Below, in pieces: positions 16,471-24,774 of a stretch of DNA of 64,000 nucleotides. Position numbers and translations under genes: made by a program. This DNA comes from Salinisphaera sp. Q1T1-3. GTDB taxonomy: Bacteria; Pseudomonadota; Gammaproteobacteria; Nevskiales; Salinisphaeraceae. Location: assembly GCF_003602005.1 (NCBI RefSeq), contig NZ_QZWD01000009.1, forward strand, positions 1 through 64,000, read 5' to 3'. The notes beneath the pieces were generated by a model. That model was given only the letters and a program-made list of their open reading frames with translations. It was not told where the DNA came from and ran no database searches. Position 1 is the first letter of the stretch. Each line of letters begins with the position of its first letter.

Positions 16471-17586
16471 GAGCCGGCCGCGCAGAATGGCGAGCATGCG
16501 CTTGAGCGGCTCGGCCGCGCCCCAGAGCAACTGGTCGCCGACCGTATAGGCGGTCAGGTACTGCCCGCCCATGGCCAGTTTGCGCACGCGCCCGACCGGA
16601 ATCGACAGCGTGCCGGAGACCGCGGTCGCGGTGAGCTGTTCGTTGCTGGCCTGCTTTTCGTTCGGGACCAGCTTCACCCACTCATTGTGGCCGGCGATGA
16701 TCGACTCGATCTCGTCGATCGGCAGATCCTCCTTGAGCTTGATCGTGAACGCCTGGGCATGACAGCGCATCGAGCCGATGCGCACGCACAGGCCGTCCAT
16801 CGGGATCGGGGCATCGGTGCGGCCGAGAATCTTGTTCGATTCGGCGCCGGCCTTCCACTCTTCCTTGGACTGGCCGGTGTCGTCGATGATCGAGTCGATC
16901 CAGGGCAGGGCCGAGCCGGCCAGCGGGAATTCGAACTCGTCGACCGGGAAGTCGGCGCTGCGCATGGTATCCGTGATCTTGCGATCAATATCGAGAATCG
17001 CCGAATTCGGCGTGGCCAGCTCGTCGGCGACCGCATCACGCAGCGTGCCCATCTGTACCAGCAGTTCCCGCATGTTGGCCGCCCCGGCGCCGGAGGCGGC
17101 CTGGTAGGTCATGGCCGACATCCACTCGATGAGGTCGCGCTCGAACAGGCCGCCCAGGCCCAGCATCATCAGACTGACCGTGCAGTTGCCGCCACAGAAT
17201 GTCTTCGTGCCCCGGTCCAGCTCGCGGTCGATGACCGCGCGGTTGACCGGGTCGAGCACGATGGTGGCGTCATCGCTCATGCGCAGTTTGCTGGCGGCAT
17301 CGATCCAGTAGCCGTCCCAGCCGGCGTCCCGCAACGGCTGGTAGACCGCGCCCGTGTAGTCGCCTCCCTGACAGGTCACAATGACGTCCATGGCTGCCAG
17401 GGCGTCCAGGTCCTTGGCGTCCTGGAGCGGCGAAACCTCACGACCGATGTCCGGGCCGGGCTGGCCGGCCTGGGAGGTGGAGAAGAAGACCGGTTCCAGG
17501 CCCTCGTAGTCGTTGTCGGCGAGCATGCGTTCCATGAGCACCGAGCCGACCATCCCGCGCCAGCCCACGAATCCGACTTTCAACAT
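16468..17586 (-). CDS. asd: Aspartate-semialdehyde dehydrogenase
   Basis: The enzyme reduces aspartyl phosphate to aspartate semialdehyde with NADPH, the branch point to lysine, diaminopimelate, methionine and threonine. The 372-residue protein is of the gram-negative Asd type: [18 protein letters not shown] at the start, catalytic Cys135 in [11 protein letters not shown], and [21 protein letters not shown]. The ATG at 17586 gives the family N-terminus; an in-frame start seven codons earlier is less likely. The protein end ([12 protein letters not shown]) is normal in length, and its TAG stop lies exactly in the terminal CTAG of repeat copy C. It is divergent from the DUF421 gene. Confidence 0.95.
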   Translation of the reverse strand: MLKVGFVGWRGMVGSVLMERMLADNDYEGLEPVFFSTSQAGQPGPDIGREVSPLQDAKDLDALAAMDVIVTCQGGDYTGAVYQPLRDAGWDGYWIDAASKLRMSDDATIVLDPVNRAVIDRELDRGTKTFCGGNCTVSLMMLGLGGLFERDLIEWMSAMTYQAASGAGAANMRELLVQMGTLRDAVADELATPNSAILDIDRKITDTMRSADFPVDEFEFPLAGSALPWIDSIIDDTGQSKEEWKAGAESNKILGRTDAPIPMDGLCVRIGSMRCHAQAFTIKLKEDLPIDEIESIIAGHNEWVKLVPNEKQASNEQLTATAVSGTLSIPVGRVRKLAMGGQYLTAYTVGDQLLWGAAEPLKRMLAILRGRL

Positions 17587-17685
17587 TTTTGTTTCCCGAT
17601 ACAGCATTTCATTTCGACTTGTCCATCTTAACGCGTATCGTCACCGCGTCGTACGCAGCAAAAGCCGGCCCGGGGGCCGGGTCGC

Positions 17686-18225
17686 ATGAGTGAATGGTTT
17701 CTCGCCGGGCCCCAGGCCCTCCTCTGGATCGTGGTCTCCACGATCGGAATGTATATTCTGATCATCCTCTGCGCCCGGTTTTCCGGGGTTCGCAGTTTTG
17801 CGGAAATGTCGACGTTCGACATCGTGGTCAGCGTCGCGATCGGCTCGATGGTCGCCAGCGTGGTGGTATCGAAGAATCCGCCCCTGCTCCAGGGCGCGGC
17901 CGCCGTGATCACGCTCTATGCGTTGCAGCTGGCCATCTCGCATGTCCGCAGCATCCGCCGTACGGCGGAGAAAGTCATCGATAACCGGCCGATCTTGCTG
18001 ATGGGCGAGGGTGGTATGATCCGCCACGGCGGACTGCGTGTCGCGCGGGTGACCGAGGATGATTTGCGCACCCATCTGCGTGCAGCCAACGTATCCGATC
18101 CGAGGGCCGTACGGGCCGTGATCATGGAAGGCACCGGCACGATCAACGTGTTGCACGGTGAACACCATGCGCTCACCGACGGCGCCTGGATTCTGCACGG
18201 CGTGCGCGATTACGGCGAAGATTGA
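17686..18225 (+). CDS. DUF421 membrane protein (YetF/YcaP type)
   Basis: The 179-residue protein has three N-terminal transmembrane helices (roughly residues 10-30, 42-62 and 67-85) and a cytoplasmic C-terminal domain. Family landmarks are FAEMSTFDIVVSVAIGSMVAS and IDNRPILLMGEGGMIRHG. DUF421 proteins are inner-membrane proteins of unknown biochemical role. The stop codon TGA lies within the outermost bases of the F2 repeat that follows. It is transcribed away from asd across about 100 bases. Confidence 0.8.
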   Translation: MSEWFLAGPQALLWIVVSTIGMYILIILCARFSGVRSFAEMSTFDIVVSVAIGSMVASVVVSKNPPLLQGAAAVITLYALQLAISHVRSIRRTAEKVIDNRPILLMGEGGMIRHGGLRVARVTEDDLRTHLRAANVSDPRAVRAVIMEGTGTINVLHGEHHALTDGAWILHGVRDYGED

Positions 18226-18400
18226 TCCGGCACCCAAGCAGCTGACGACGTCATCTGTTTCCAACGCCATCGAAAAACAAAAGCTGGCACCTGTCCGTCT
18301 TTTATTTTCAATGGCGTAACGGCCGTTGGCCGTGGCGCGCGTGCTTTCGGACACGCACGCCATCAACCTGAAAAATCATCTATTTTCATGCCGGGTTAAC
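18221..18400 (-). repeat. F2 structured repeat, copy 1
   Basis: Read on the minus strand, this runs from TTAACCCGGCATGAAAATAG to GGTGCCGGATCAAT and matches copy 2 at 26924 along its full length with scattered substitutions. It keeps the GAAA-loop hairpin, the CACGGCC/GGCCGTT hairpin, the CCATTGAAAATAAAA inverted pair and the CAGATGACGTCGTCAGCTG dyad, although the arms have drifted. The outer GTGTTATT ends are lost. It lies between the DUF421 gene, whose stop it overlaps, and the next gene. Confidence 0.8.
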
Positions 18401-18466
18401 CAATGGGTCCGGCGCCCGGGGGATGGGCGCGAGCGACGAATCGATACATTCATCAGGGAGAAGTGC

Positions 18467-19342
18467 ATGAGCAAGTCATGGCGTTGCATTCTGCGGGGGT
18501 GTCTGCTGGCACTACTGCTTCTGGGCGCGGCCTCGGCACAGGCGGCCAAGACCGAGATCACGATCTACACCGACAACTACGCCGCCGACGAGGCGCTCAG
18601 TCGGGTCGCGCGTGATCTGCTGGAAACACACTATGACGTCAGCGTCACGCTCAAGCAGGTCTCTGTCGGGGTGGCCTTCATGGGCACGGCGCGCAACGAC
18701 AACACGTTGTTTCTCGCGGCCTGGTTGCCCAAGACACACGCCGATTACATGAAACGGGTGAAGGACCGGGTCGATACGCTCGGCACCCTGTACAACGGCG
18801 CCCGCATCGGCTGGGTCGTGCCCTCCTATGTCCCGAAAGCCGCGCTTTCGAGCATCGCCGATCTGAAAAAAGAGGCCATCGCGAAGAAACTGGACGGGCG
18901 CATCCAGGGCATCTCGGCCGGGGCCGGGGAGATGCAGCTGTCGCATCAGGCGATGACGGCCTATGGATTGAAGCATCATCTGCGTCTGGTGACCGCCAGC
19001 GGACCGGCCATGACCGCCGCGCTCAAGCGCGCGATCGATCGTCACGAGTGGATCGTCGTCACCGGATGGAGCCCGCACTGGATGTGGGAGCGTTTCGACC
19101 TGCGCTATCTGGCGGACCCGAAACACGTGCTCGGCGGCAAGGAGCATGTCGACATCATCGCCAATCCGTCGATCAAGACCGATCACCCGGCCATCGCCGC
19201 GTTCTTCAGCCGCATGCAGGTCCCGCTTCCGGCAACGAACGCGATGCTCGCCGATGCCAACAAGACATCATACGACGCGGCGGCCAAGCGTTTCGTTGCC
19301 CAGCACCCGGATCTGGTGCAGTCCTGGCTGAAGGCCGACTGA
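18467..19342 (+). CDS. Orphan glycine betaine/choline-type ABC substrate-binding protein
   Basis: The 291-residue protein has a signal peptide (LRGCLLALLLLGAASAQA) and a ProX/OpuAC-type type II binding fold. The segment EWIVVTGWSPHWMWERFDLRYLADP carries the tryptophans that typically build the aromatic cage around quaternary ammonium ligands. AAWLPKTHADYMKRVKD and GISAGAGEMQLS also match this class. Such proteins deliver betaine or choline to OpuA/ProU transporters for osmoprotection. No matching permease or ATPase is adjacent: the neighbouring ABC operon is of the polar amino-acid type. AGGGAGAAG precedes the ATG at 18467. The frame runs upstream into repeat F2, which is not taken as coding. 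Confidence 0.85.
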   Translation: MSKSWRCILRGCLLALLLLGAASAQAAKTEITIYTDNYAADEALSRVARDLLETHYDVSVTLKQVSVGVAFMGTARNDNTLFLAAWLPKTHADYMKRVKDRVDTLGTLYNGARIGWVVPSYVPKAALSSIADLKKEAIAKKLDGRIQGISAGAGEMQLSHQAMTAYGLKHHLRLVTASGPAMTAALKRAIDRHEWIVVTGWSPHWMWERFDLRYLADPKHVLGGKEHVDIIANPSIKTDHPAIAAFFSRMQVPLPATNAMLADANKTSYDAAAKRFVAQHPDLVQSWLKAD

Positions 19343-19385
19343 GCGCGACGGCCGTCTTGTCCGGCGCCGCGTGACGACGAGCGCA

Positions 19386-19428
19386 TGACACCGTAATCGA
19401 CCGGCCTGGCCGGTCGATTACGGTGTCA
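19386..19428. terminator. Perfect 21-bp hairpin between convergent units
   Basis: Bases 19386-19406 and 19408-19428 are perfectly complementary around a single T. The arms begin TGACACCGTAATCGACCGGC. The last three bases are the reverse complement of the TGA stop of the permease gene. It lies between the betaine-binding protein gene and the convergent ABC operon, and would work equally in both directions, although no T-tract follows. Confidence 0.6.
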
Positions 19429-20082
19429 GTGGCGCAGGCCGTAGCGGCGCTCGACCTGGTCGAGCACGAGGGTCACCACGGTGACCAGCACCAGATAGAT
19501 CACGGCCACCACGCAGAAGATGGCGAAATAGCGAAAGCTCGCGGCCCCGATCTCCTTCGCACGCCCCATGAGCTCCGGAACACTGATGGCATAAGCCACC
19601 GAGGTGTACTTGAGCTCGATGACGACCTCGTTGGCCCATTGCGGCAGGGCGATGCGAAAGCCTTGCGGCAGTACCACGTGACGAATGGCCTGACCGCGTG
19701 AGAGGCCGAGCGCGCGAGCCGCGGCGATCTGACCCGGCCGCACGGCCCGGATACCGGCCCGGAAATACTCGGCCTGATAAGCGGCCGTGTTGATGCCGAT
19801 CGCCACGATCGCCGCGGTCAGCGGTGCGAACACGATGCCGATCTGGGGCAGGCCGAGATAGACGATGAACATCTGCACCAGCAGCGGTGTACCGCGAATC
19901 AGTTCGATGTAGCCGACCGCCAGTCGGCGCGAGATCGAACCACCATAGACCCGGGCAACGGCGAGCACCCAGCCGGCGACGAAGCCCGCGATCATCGCTA
20001 CCGCCCAGATGGTCAGCGTGTAGCCGGTGCCGGCCAGCAGCGTGGGCAGGTGCGACCCGGCAAACGCCAGCCATTGGCTCAT
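19426..20082 (-). CDS. Polar amino-acid ABC transporter permease (second permease)
   Basis: The 218-residue inner-membrane protein is a HisM/GlnP-type permease with about five helices and the EAA loop that contacts the ATPase (AAYQAEYFRAGIRAVRPGQIAAARALGLSRGQAIRHVVLP). It is the last gene of an operon transcribed as binding protein, permease 1, ATPase, permease 2. Its ATG overlaps the stop of the ATPase gene by four bases. Two different permeases with one binding protein suggest a heterodimeric channel like HisQM. Its stop codon is part of the hairpin at 19386. Confidence 0.88.
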   Translation of the reverse strand: MSQWLAFAGSHLPTLLAGTGYTLTIWAVAMIAGFVAGWVLAVARVYGGSISRRLAVGYIELIRGTPLLVQMFIVYLGLPQIGIVFAPLTAAIVAIGINTAAYQAEYFRAGIRAVRPGQIAAARALGLSRGQAIRHVVLPQGFRIALPQWANEVVIELKYTSVAYAISVPELMGRAKEIGAASFRYFAIFCVVAVIYLVLVTVVTLVLDQVERRYGLRH

Positions 20083-20846
20083 GGCGTCGTCGCTTCGCCG
20101 CGATGGGCGGCCGCGATGCCGTCGATGAAGGCGCGCGTGGCCGCGGCGTGCGGTGTGTTGAAGAGTTGCCCGGCCGGGCCTTCCTCGACGATCGCCCCGT
20201 CGGCCATGAAGACCACGTCATCGGCCACGGCCTCGATGAAGGCCATTTCGTGGGAGACGATGATCATGGTCATGCCGCCGGCCACCAGTTCGCGCATCAC
20301 GCGCAGCACGCTGCCCACTGACTGGGGATCGAGCGCCGAGGTCGGCTCGTCGAAGAGCATGACCTCGGGGGCCATGGCCAGGGCCCGCGCGATCGAGACG
20401 CGCTGGGCCTGGCCGCCGGACAGCTCGGCTGGCCAGGCCTGCCACTTGTCGGCCAGGCCCACCCGGTCCAGCTCGGCGCGGGCACAGCGTTCGGCCTCAA
20501 CCGCGTCCATCTTGCGGACCCGCCGCAGGCCGAGCATGAGATTGTCGGCGACCCGCAGATGGGTGAACAGGTTGAAATCCTGAAACACGAAGCCGATCCG
20601 GGCGCGCAGGGCATCGATATCGGCCTTGCGGGCAGTCAGCTCGTCGGCACCGAGCCAGACCCGGCCCGTATCGAGCGGTTCCAGCCCGTTCAGACAACGG
20701 ATGAGCGTCGACTTGCCGGCACCGGACGGGCCGATGATGCCCTTGACCTCGCCCTTGGCGACCGAGAGCGAGACATCGTCGAGCACACGCCGGCCGGCGA
20801 AGGATTTCGTCAGGTGTTCGGCGCGCAGGCGCGTAGCATCGGTCAT
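20079..20846 (-). CDS. Polar amino-acid ABC transporter ATPase (GlnQ/HisP type)
   Basis: The 255-residue protein has Walker A GPSGAGKST, the Q-loop FQDFNLFTHLRV typical of the amino-acid importer group, the signature LSGGQAQRVSIARALAM, Walker B VMLFDEPTSALDP and the switch histidine in VSHEMAF. It powers uptake through the two flanking permeases. The ATG at 20846 is chosen because the codons upstream overlap permease 1 in another frame and the MTDATRLRAEHLTKSF opening matches the family. Confidence 0.92.
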   Translation of the reverse strand: MTDATRLRAEHLTKSFAGRRVLDDVSLSVAKGEVKGIIGPSGAGKSTLIRCLNGLEPLDTGRVWLGADELTARKADIDALRARIGFVFQDFNLFTHLRVADNLMLGLRRVRKMDAVEAERCARAELDRVGLADKWQAWPAELSGGQAQRVSIARALAMAPEVMLFDEPTSALDPQSVGSVLRVMRELVAGGMTMIIVSHEMAFIEAVADDVVFMADGAIVEEGPAGQLFNTPHAAATRAFIDGIAAAHRGEATTP

Positions 20847-20862
20847 GGCGACAGGCGTAAGA

Positions 20863-21522
20863 CTAGTGAGACAGGCCGGGCACGGCGAGCCGGCGATCGG
20901 CCCGCGTGAGCGCCCAGTTGGCAGCCAGAGAGAGCGCGAGATAGACGACCGCCGCCGCGGAATAGACAGCAAGCTGGTGGCCGTAGGTCGCGGAAACGAT
21001 GTAGTCGGCCTGGCGCATGAGCTCGACCACACCGATCGTGTAGGCCAGCGACGTATCCTTGAGTTCGGACAGTGCTTCGTTGGTCCAGGGGCCGATCGCC
21101 TGACGCAGTGCCTGCGGTAAAACGACATGGCGAATGCCGGCCGCGCGTGTCATGCCAATGGCCCGGGCTGCGGCGAGCTGACCGGCGGGGACGGCCGCAA
21201 TGGCCCCCCGGATGATCTGCGATTGATAGGCCGCCGAACGCAGTCCGAGCGCCAGCGCTGCCGCGGGGAATGCGCTGATGTTATAGAAGACCGAGATGCC
21301 GTAATAGAACAGAAACAGCAGCACGATGGCCGGAATCGCGCGAAAGAAACGCTCGATGAGAGTGGCGGCCAGCCGCAGGGGCCAGCCGGCATATGCCTGA
21401 ATCAGGCCCAGGCCCGTGCCGACTACGAGGCCGATGACGAGCAGCGTCAGCGCGAGCGCGACCGTGATGGCTGCGCCCTCGGCGAGATAGGGCAGGTTGT
21501 CCCAGATGACGGCGTAGATCAT
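20863..21522 (-). CDS. Polar amino-acid ABC transporter permease (first permease)
   Basis: The 219-residue protein has about five membrane helices and the EAA loop SAAYQSQIIRGAIAAVPAGQLAAARAIGMTRAAGIRHVVLP. It belongs to the HisM/GltK permease family and pairs with the second permease at 19426. It lies 16 bases upstream of the ATPase start and 88 bases downstream of the binding-protein stop, consistent with one transcript. Confidence 0.88.
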   Translation of the reverse strand: MIYAVIWDNLPYLAEGAAITVALALTLLVIGLVVGTGLGLIQAYAGWPLRLAATLIERFFRAIPAIVLLFLFYYGISVFYNISAFPAAALALGLRSAAYQSQIIRGAIAAVPAGQLAAARAIGMTRAAGIRHVVLPQALRQAIGPWTNEALSELKDTSLAYTIGVVELMRQADYIVSATYGHQLAVYSAAAVVYLALSLAANWALTRADRRLAVPGLSH

Positions 21523-21610
21523 CGTGCGATCGAGACTCGGGCCGGGCGACGGCGCTTAATGACAGGCGCCGACGCGGACATCGCCCACGCCGGCATCCAG
21601 GCGGTCGGAA

Positions 21611-22432
21611 TTACGGCGACAGCCCGGGGATCGGCTTTTGGTAGGTATCGATCCCCTGAGGCAGCGCCACCGGGATCGGGGCGATCTGCGCATCGGGCAT
21701 GTACTTGTGGACGATCTTTGCCCACTGTCCCGATTTCGAGATGGCGACCTCGCCAGCGTTGAGCTGCTTCAACAGGGCCGTGTTGCCCTTGGCCACGCCG
21801 AGCGCGTAAACCTGCGGCGGTTGCGGGGTGATCTGACCGGCGATCTTCATCCGGCCGGGATTGTCGGCCAGGAACTGTTGCGCCGTGTCGTCATCCAGAA
21901 ACTGGGCATCGATCCGGCCGATGCCAAGATCCTGCAGGGCGGTGGTGCCCTGTTCATAGGTCTTGATATCGATGTCCTTGCCCTGGGCGACCAGCTGCTT
22001 GAGATAGTCGTAGTTCGTCGTTCCCGTCTGCACGCCCACCGTGTGGCCGTTGCCGAGCGCGCTGTCGGCGGTCAGGTCCGAGTTCGGCGGGACCAGGACA
22101 TCCAGCTTGATCTGCCACCACGGCAGCGTGAAGTCGATCTGCTTCGCCCGTTCCGGCGTGACCGTCAGCCCGGTGACGACCATGTCGATCTTGCCCGCCT
22201 TGAGCGCCGGAATCAGCGACGAGAACGACATCGAGCGGAACGTCACGTCGAAGCCCTGCTGCTTGGCGATCGCCCGGACCGCGTCCGGACCGATGCCCAC
22301 GAACTGGCCGCGCTCGACCGAGGCCCACGGCGGAAACGAGGGCTCGATGCCGGCGACATAGGTCTTGGCGACGGCGCTCGATGCAGCGAGCATCGCGGTG
22401 GCCGCGAACAGCAGGCGGGCAAGAATGCGCAT
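21611..22432 (-). CDS. Polar amino-acid ABC transporter substrate-binding protein
   Basis: The 273-residue periplasmic protein has a signal peptide (MRILARLLFAATAMLAASSA, cleavage after VA) and a type II binding fold of the family-3 solute-binding class: FPPWASVERGQFVGIGPDAVRAIAKQQGFDV, MVVTGLTVTPERAKQIDFTLPWW, and VGVQTGTTNYDYLKQ. Arg in TPERAKQ is the residue that usually binds the ligand carboxylate. It is the first gene of the four-gene operon. The frame continues for hundreds of codons upstream, but that part is antisense to the OPT gene and its promoter region. The exact amino acid is not predictable. Confidence 0.88.
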   Translation of the reverse strand: MRILARLLFAATAMLAASSAVAKTYVAGIEPSFPPWASVERGQFVGIGPDAVRAIAKQQGFDVTFRSMSFSSLIPALKAGKIDMVVTGLTVTPERAKQIDFTLPWWQIKLDVLVPPNSDLTADSALGNGHTVGVQTGTTNYDYLKQLVAQGKDIDIKTYEQGTTALQDLGIGRIDAQFLDDDTAQQFLADNPGRMKIAGQITPQPPQVYALGVAKGNTALLKQLNAGEVAISKSGQWAKIVHKYMPDAQIAPIPVALPQGIDTYQKPIPGLSP

Positions 22433-22667
22433 TCTCGACGGGTCCTCTTGCGGACGGTTGGGCGACCGGACGGATCGGCTCAAGGCGTGTATTGAAGCAC
22501 ACCGAGCGCGCGTGTTCAGCTCTGGCGGCATGCCGGCGCTTGGCGCGGGGCTGTCGGGCGGCGGCGCGATCGATGCATGATAATCCGGGTTCCGGCCGGC
22601 GTGCCCGTGCCGGGGGCGGCGACGCCGTGCGTCGGCCGCGATCGGAAAAACATTCAGGGAGAGGATC

Positions 22668-24623
22668 TTGGCTGCAAGCAGCAAGACGCATCGGGGGATG
22701 CGCGAACTGAGTCTGCGCGGGGTGATCCTCGGCGGACTGATCACGGTGTTCTTCACCGCGGCCAACGTGTATCTCGGCCTCAAGGTCGGGCTCACGTTCG
22801 CGACATCGATTCCGGCAGCGGTGATCTCGATGGCCGTCCTGCGCGGCTTCGCCGATGCCACGATCGTGGAGAACAACATCGTCCAGACCGTGGCCTCGGC
22901 GGCCGGCACGCTCTCGGCGATCATCTTCGTACTGCCCGGGCTGGTGATGGTCGGTTGGTGGCAGGGCTTCGATTTCTTCACGACGGCCGCGATCTGTGCC
23001 ACCGGCGGTCTGCTCGGGGTGATGTTTTCGGTGCCGCTGCGTCGCGCGCTCGTCGTCGATGCCGATCTGCCGTATCCGGAGGGTCGGGCTGCCGCCGAGG
23101 TGCTCAAGGTCGGGGCCGGCTCGCGCGAGGGGGCTGCCGAGTCCGCCCGCGGGCTGCGCGTGATCGTTGTCAATGCCGTGGCCTCGGCCGGCTTTGCCCT
23201 GGGGGCCCAGCTCAAGCTCGTGGCCAGCGAGGCGGCCGTCTGGTTCAAGGTCGGTAGCGGTGCGACCGCGCTGTGGGGCAGTCTGTCGTTCGCGCTGCTC
23301 GGCGCCGGCCATCTGGTCGGGCTGTCGGTCGGGCTGGCGATGCTCGTCGGACTGGCCATCGGCTGGTGGATCGCGCTGCCGGTGTTGACCGCATTGTCTG
23401 GCCAGACCGGTAGCGCCGAGCAGATCGCGACCACGGTGTTCTCGAACGACGTGCGGTTTCTCGGTGCCGGCGTGATCGGAGCCGCCGCGGTGTGGACGCT
23501 GGTGCGCATCATGGGACCGGTGATCGCGGGCATTCGCTCGGCCCTGGCCGCCGCCCGGACCCGGGGCGCCGACGCGCGTCCGGTGGCCGAGCGGGATCTG
23601 CCGATCGGTGTGGTCGCTGCGGTAGCGTTGGCCACACTGGCGCCGATCGCATGGTTGTTCGACGCATTGATCGCCGACGGGCCGCTGGCCGGCTCGGCCG
23701 TGCCACTGATCGCCGGATCGCTGGTCTTCGTGGTGATTGCCGGGCTCATGATCGCGGCGATCTCGGGCTACATGGCCGGCCTGATCGGTTCGTCGAACAG
23801 CCCGATTTCCGGTATCGGCATCCTGGCGATCGTGGCCGCCTCGCTGCTGCTCGTGGCGCTGTTCGGGCGCGATCACGATGCCGATACGACCGCGGCGCTC
23901 GTGGCCTATGCGTTGATCGTGACCGGCGTGGTCTTCGGCGTGGCGACCATTTCCAACGACAACCTGCAGGACTTGAAGACCGGGCAGCTGGTCGGCGCAA
24001 CGCCCTGGAAACAGCAGGTCGCGCTGGTCTTCGGGGTGGCGTTCGGCTCGCTGGTCATCCCGCCGGTCATGTCGTTGCTCAATAATGCCTTCGGTTTTGC
24101 CGGCACACCCGGCGCGGGGCCGGATGCGCTGCCGGCCCCGCAGGCCGCGTTGATCTCGTCCCTGGCCAAGGGCGTGCTGGGCGGTGATCTGAACTGGTCG
24201 ATGATCGGCATCGGGGCCTTGATCGGGGTGGCGGCGATCGGGCTCGACGAAAGTCTGGCACGGGCCGGCCGGCTACGGTTGCCGCCGCTGGCGATCGGCA
24301 TCGGGGTCTATCTGCCGATGGTCGTGACGCTGCCGGTGGTGCTCGGCGCGGTGGTCGGACGGCTCTATAACGCCTGGGCCGACAAGCAGCACAACGCCGA
24401 TCTGGCGCGTCGTCTGGGCGTGCTCACGGCCACGGGCATGATCGTCGGCGAATCGTTGTTCGGGGTGCTGTTCGCCGGGATCGTGGCCGGCACCGGCCAG
24501 AGCAGCCCACTGGCCCTGTTCGGGCTCGGCTTTGCACCGGTCGCCCTCGGTCTGGGTGTGGTCGTGTTCTTCGTCCTGACCGCGCTGCTGTATCGCCAGA
24601 CCATGCAGGCCGTGAACGACTGA
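22668..24623 (+). CDS. OPT-family oligopeptide transporter
   Basis: The 651-residue protein is an OPT-superfamily permease with about 15 hydrophobic helices. Landmarks are RGVILGGLITVFFTAANVYLGLKVGLTF near the start, LPYPEGRAAAEVL, and the SGYMAGLIGSSNSPISGIGI block of the bacterial subgroup. The family imports peptides or metal-chelate complexes. Translation starts at TTG 22668, with GGGAGAGG six bases upstream; no ATG is available before the conserved N-terminus. It is transcribed alone and is divergent from the amino-acid ABC operon. It ends before a near-perfect hairpin shared with sodC. Confidence 0.88.
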   Translation: MAASSKTHRGMRELSLRGVILGGLITVFFTAANVYLGLKVGLTFATSIPAAVISMAVLRGFADATIVENNIVQTVASAAGTLSAIIFVLPGLVMVGWWQGFDFFTTAAICATGGLLGVMFSVPLRRALVVDADLPYPEGRAAAEVLKVGAGSREGAAESARGLRVIVVNAVASAGFALGAQLKLVASEAAVWFKVGSGATALWGSLSFALLGAGHLVGLSVGLAMLVGLAIGWWIALPVLTALSGQTGSAEQIATTVFSNDVRFLGAGVIGAAAVWTLVRIMGPVIAGIRSALAAARTRGADARPVAERDLPIGVVAAVALATLAPIAWLFDALIADGPLAGSAVPLIAGSLVFVVIAGLMIAAISGYMAGLIGSSNSPISGIGILAIVAASLLLVALFGRDHDADTTAALVAYALIVTGVVFGVATISNDNLQDLKTGQLVGATPWKQQVALVFGVAFGSLVIPPVMSLLNNAFGFAGTPGAGPDALPAPQAALISSLAKGVLGGDLNWSMIGIGALIGVAAIGLDESLARAGRLRLPPLAIGIGVYLPMVVTLPVVLGAVVGRLYNAWADKQHNADLARRLGVLTATGMIVGESLFGVLFAGIVAGTGQSSPLALFGLGFAPVALGLGVVVFFVLTALLYRQTMQAVND

Positions 24624-24640
24624 GGCCGGTCAGTGAACAG

Positions 24641-24677
24641 CATCGCGACCGTCGCGTTGGACGCGGCGGTCGCGATG
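24641..24677. terminator. Hairpin between convergent OPT and sodC genes
   Basis: CATCGCGACCGTCGCGT (24641-24657) pairs with ACGCGGCGGTCGCGATG (24661-24677), 17 pairs with a single wobble and a three-base loop. It lies 17 bases after the OPT stop, and is probably a bidirectional terminator. Confidence 0.6.
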
Positions 24678-24774
24678 CGGGCGGTGTGTTTTCGATCGAG
24701 TGCGGCGATGGTGCCGTGATGCGCGTTCTGTAACGACAGGTCCGAGCCGGGCTCGAGCGACACCACCGCTGCCC

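Noticed and set aside
18326-18466. Longer start for the betaine-binding protein, beginning inside F2 copy 1
   Set aside because: It would place a repeat-derived, non-hydrophobic leader before a normal signal peptide; the ATG at 18467 has its own ribosome site.
21954-23876. A 640-codon minus-strand frame and a long upstream extension of the binding-protein frame across the OPT gene
   Set aside because: Both lie antisense to the OPT transporter, which has clear transmembrane and family motifs. The binding protein has a proper signal peptide start at 22432.
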